Positions 37,131-38,541 of a stretch of DNA of 38,541 nt are shown here, in pieces. This stretch comes from Thermodesulfobacteriota bacterium (lineage in GTDB: Bacteria > Desulfobacterota > Desulfobulbia > Desulfobulbales > JBFMBH01), in the NCBI GenBank assembly GCA_040755095.1, contig JBFMBH010000024.1, positions 1 through 38,541 of the forward strand, given 5' to 3'. The notes beneath the pieces were generated by a model. The model saw nothing but the letters and a program-made list of their open reading frames with translations. It did no database searches and had not been told where the DNA came from. The position numbers were made by a program, and so were the translations under genes. Each line of letters starts with the position of its first letter. Position 1 is the stretch's first letter.

Positions 37131-37973
37131 ATGCGACGCGCTACCTTGCCCCTCCTGGTCGCTGTGCTCTGCTTCCTTCTGACGCCGGTCAGGAGCAAGG
37201 CCGCCGCGGTGCTGACCCCGGCCCCTCCGCTGAAGACCGAGGCCAAAATCCGGGATGTGTCGGTGTCCGCGGATGGCCAGTGGACCTTTGTCCTGGCCGA
37301 GGGCGGCACGGTCCTCCTGTACGGGCCGCAAGGTGAGCTGGTCGACCGCCTGCAGGTGCCCGCGGACACGACCGGGATCGCGGTGTGGCCGGACGGATCC
37401 CGCCTTTTGGCCAGCAGTGCCGGCAAGCCGGACGTGGCGGTCTACGAGGTGGAGCTGGTGGTGGCGATCAATGTCGAAGGCTCACCATTCAAGGGGCCGG
37501 CGACCGCGCCGGTGACGGTGGCGGTGTTCAGCGATTTCCAGTGACCGTACTGTGCGCGGCTGGTGCCGCTCCTCGAGCAGGTGCTCGGGCAATTTCCCCA
37601 GGATGTCAAGGTCGTCTTCAAGAACTTTCCCCTCCGCAACCACCCCTTGGCCATGCCAGCGGCCACCGCGGCGCTGGCCGCCCACCAGCAGGGCCAGTTC
37701 TGGGCCATGCACGATCGTCTCTTCGCCAACTACCAGGGCCTGAGCGAGGCCATGATCGGGGAGACGGCCCGGCAGCTCGGCCTGGACATGGAGCGCTTCC
37801 AAAAGGACCGCCAGGACCCCAAAATCGCCGCGGCCATTCGCCAGGACATGGAAGACGCCCTGAAGGCCCGGGTTCGGGGCACACCCGCCGTGTACGTCAA
37901 CGGCCGTTTCCTGAAGGACCGGAGTCCGGAGGGGCTGGCGGCGGCGGTGGAGGCGGCCCGGAGCAAGCGCTGA
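37131..37973 (+). CDS. DsbA-like thioredoxin-fold selenoprotein, UGA = Sec138
   Basis: Read through the in-frame TGA at 37542-37544, this is a 280-residue exported protein. It has a signal peptide (LPLLVAVLCFLLTPVRSKA). A region of about 100 residues contains one to two beta-propeller-like units (IRDVSVSADGQWTFVL, IAVWPDGSRLLASSAG). A DsbA-type thioredoxin domain follows: VAVFSDFQ, then U138-P-Y-C141, KVVFKNFPLRNHP, and the cis-Pro segment RGTPAVYVNGRFL. Relatives have CPYC here, so Sec replaces the first, attacking Cys. AAGGAG lies before the ATG. A SECIS-like hairpin follows the TGA. Calling it two separate genes would leave a signal-bearing fragment and a DsbA domain without its nucleophile. 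Confidence 0.87.
37556..37569 (+). promoter_or_regulatory. bacterial SECIS-like hairpin
   Basis: GCGGC and GCCGC form a five-base-pair stem around TGGT; a G is the second loop base and lies 18 bases after the TGA. The GGT at positions 18-20 after the TGA matches the loop position in the other selenoprotein gene of this window. Confidence 0.7.
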
Positions 37974-38037
37974 CAGGATCCTGCCTTCTGCCTCCGCCGA
38001 CTCCGACCTGACCCCTCTGCTGCCTGAGGTGTGAATC

Positions 38038-38541
38038 ATGAAAAAAGAGGTCAGCCACCGCATTCTGGTGGTGGACGACGAGGACTACATGCGGGATATC
38101 CTCTCCCGCTGGCTCTCCGCCGAGGGCTATGCCTGCAGCACCGCCGGCGAGGCCGATCAGGCCCTGGCCCTGTGCGAGCAGGAGCCCTTTGCCCTTCTGG
38201 TCTCCGACATCAACATGCCGGGCCGGAGTGGCATCGAGCTTTTGACCGAGGCCAGAAGGCGTTTTCAGGACCTGGCGGTGATCATGGCCACAGCGGTGGA
38301 CGACCGGCGCACCGCCATCCACACCCTGGAGCTGGGGGCTTATGGCTACGTCATCAAGCCGTTCGAGCGGAACGAGATCCTGATCAATGTCGCCAATGCC
38401 CTGCGCCTCCGGGAGCTGGAGATCGAAAACCGCCAGTACCGGGAGGGGTTGGAGCAGATGGTGCTCATGCGCACCCAGGAGCTGCGCAACGCCATCAACC
38501 AGCTCACCAGGACGAAACGGGACCTCCAGCTGTCCCGGGAA
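38038..38541 (+). CDS. response regulator, cut by the window end
   Basis: The visible 168 residues begin with a receiver domain (about 8-125): acidic D13 and D14, phospho-acceptor D57 in LLVSDINMPGRSG, the MATAVDD strand and KPF motif in VIKPFERNEI. A helical segment with QMVLMRTQELRNAINQLTRTKRDL follows, of the kind that links receivers to an HD-GYP or kinase domain. The output domain lies outside the window. GAGGTG lies seven bases before the ATG. It starts 64 bases after the DsbA-like gene on the same strand and could share its transcript, but no functional link is evident. Confidence 0.85.
   Translation, partial: MKKEVSHRILVVDDEDYMRDILSRWLSAEGYACSTAGEADQALALCEQEPFALLVSDINMPGRSGIELLTEARRRFQDLAVIMATAVDDRRTAIHTLELGAYGYVIKPFERNEILINVANALRLRELEIENRQYREGLEQMVLMRTQELRNAINQLTRTKRDLQLSRE

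Noticed and set aside
37563-37973. Separate DsbA-like gene starting inside the active-site region
   Set aside because: It would lack the first strand and the PYC motif of the fold and has no ribosome site. The upstream frame supplies the missing part in the same frame.

Overview
The window is 38.5 kb of GC-rich bacterial DNA, densely coding on both strands and without rRNA, tRNA, CRISPR or insertion sequences. Gene content suggests an anaerobic Desulfobacterota-like (deltaproteobacterial) organism: a four-subunit cytoplasmic NiFe hydrogenase of the HydBGDA type, a multiheme c-type cytochrome, NikR-controlled nickel uptake, many two-component proteins, VPxPA-CTERM surface proteins, and two genes that make sense only if UGA is read as selenocysteine. 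The taxonomic placement is an inference from gene families.

Layout. 1-2349: a Uma2-family nuclease-like gene and two tandem VPxPA-CTERM exported proteins, all on the minus strand. 2350-7355: a two-gene minus-strand signalling operon (BarA-like hybrid kinase, then a receiver-kinase). 7658-12686: isoprenoid and RNA-modification genes xseB-ispA-dxs and tlyA-DUF3047, split by an Hpt gene on the other strand. 12815-14687: a small coiled-coil lipoprotein and a multiheme cytochrome with two expanded heme-like motifs. 14869-18906: hydrogenase operon beta-gamma-delta-alpha. 18941-22224: sigma70-type promoter, a probable NikR operator, an outer-membrane protein gene, nikR, a fused nikMN and nikQ, with no ATPase gene. 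22264-25061 (minus): an AAA ATPase, an overlapping PIN-domain gene that stops early, and a fused methyltransferase/AhpD-like selenoprotein. 25383-26287 (minus): a PAS/Cys-pair protein and a DUF6812 protein. 26443-27000: a pyruvate-kinase alpha/beta-domain protein, followed by a remnant of an oxidoreductase gene. 27254-34344: tlpA-like thioredoxin, tamB and tamA. 34372-36916 (minus): DUF4920, PepSY-type membrane protein and a sigma-70 family factor. 37131-37973: a DsbA-like selenoprotein. 38038 to the end: a response regulator cut by the window edge.

How the genes work together. Nickel import and its sensor sit directly downstream of a nickel enzyme, so the hydrogenase and nik blocks form a plausible functional neighbourhood. 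The TlpA-TamB-TamA block serves envelope redox and outer-membrane assembly.

The most notable result is the pair of in-frame UGA codons. One replaces the second cysteine of an AhpD CxxC motif in a methyltransferase fusion (C270-D-S-U273). The other replaces the first cysteine of a DsbA CPYC motif (U138-P-Y-C141). Each is followed by a hairpin whose loop presents GGU exactly 18-20 nt after the UGA, the geometry expected of a bacterial SECIS element. An ordinary gene caller would split both genes in two.
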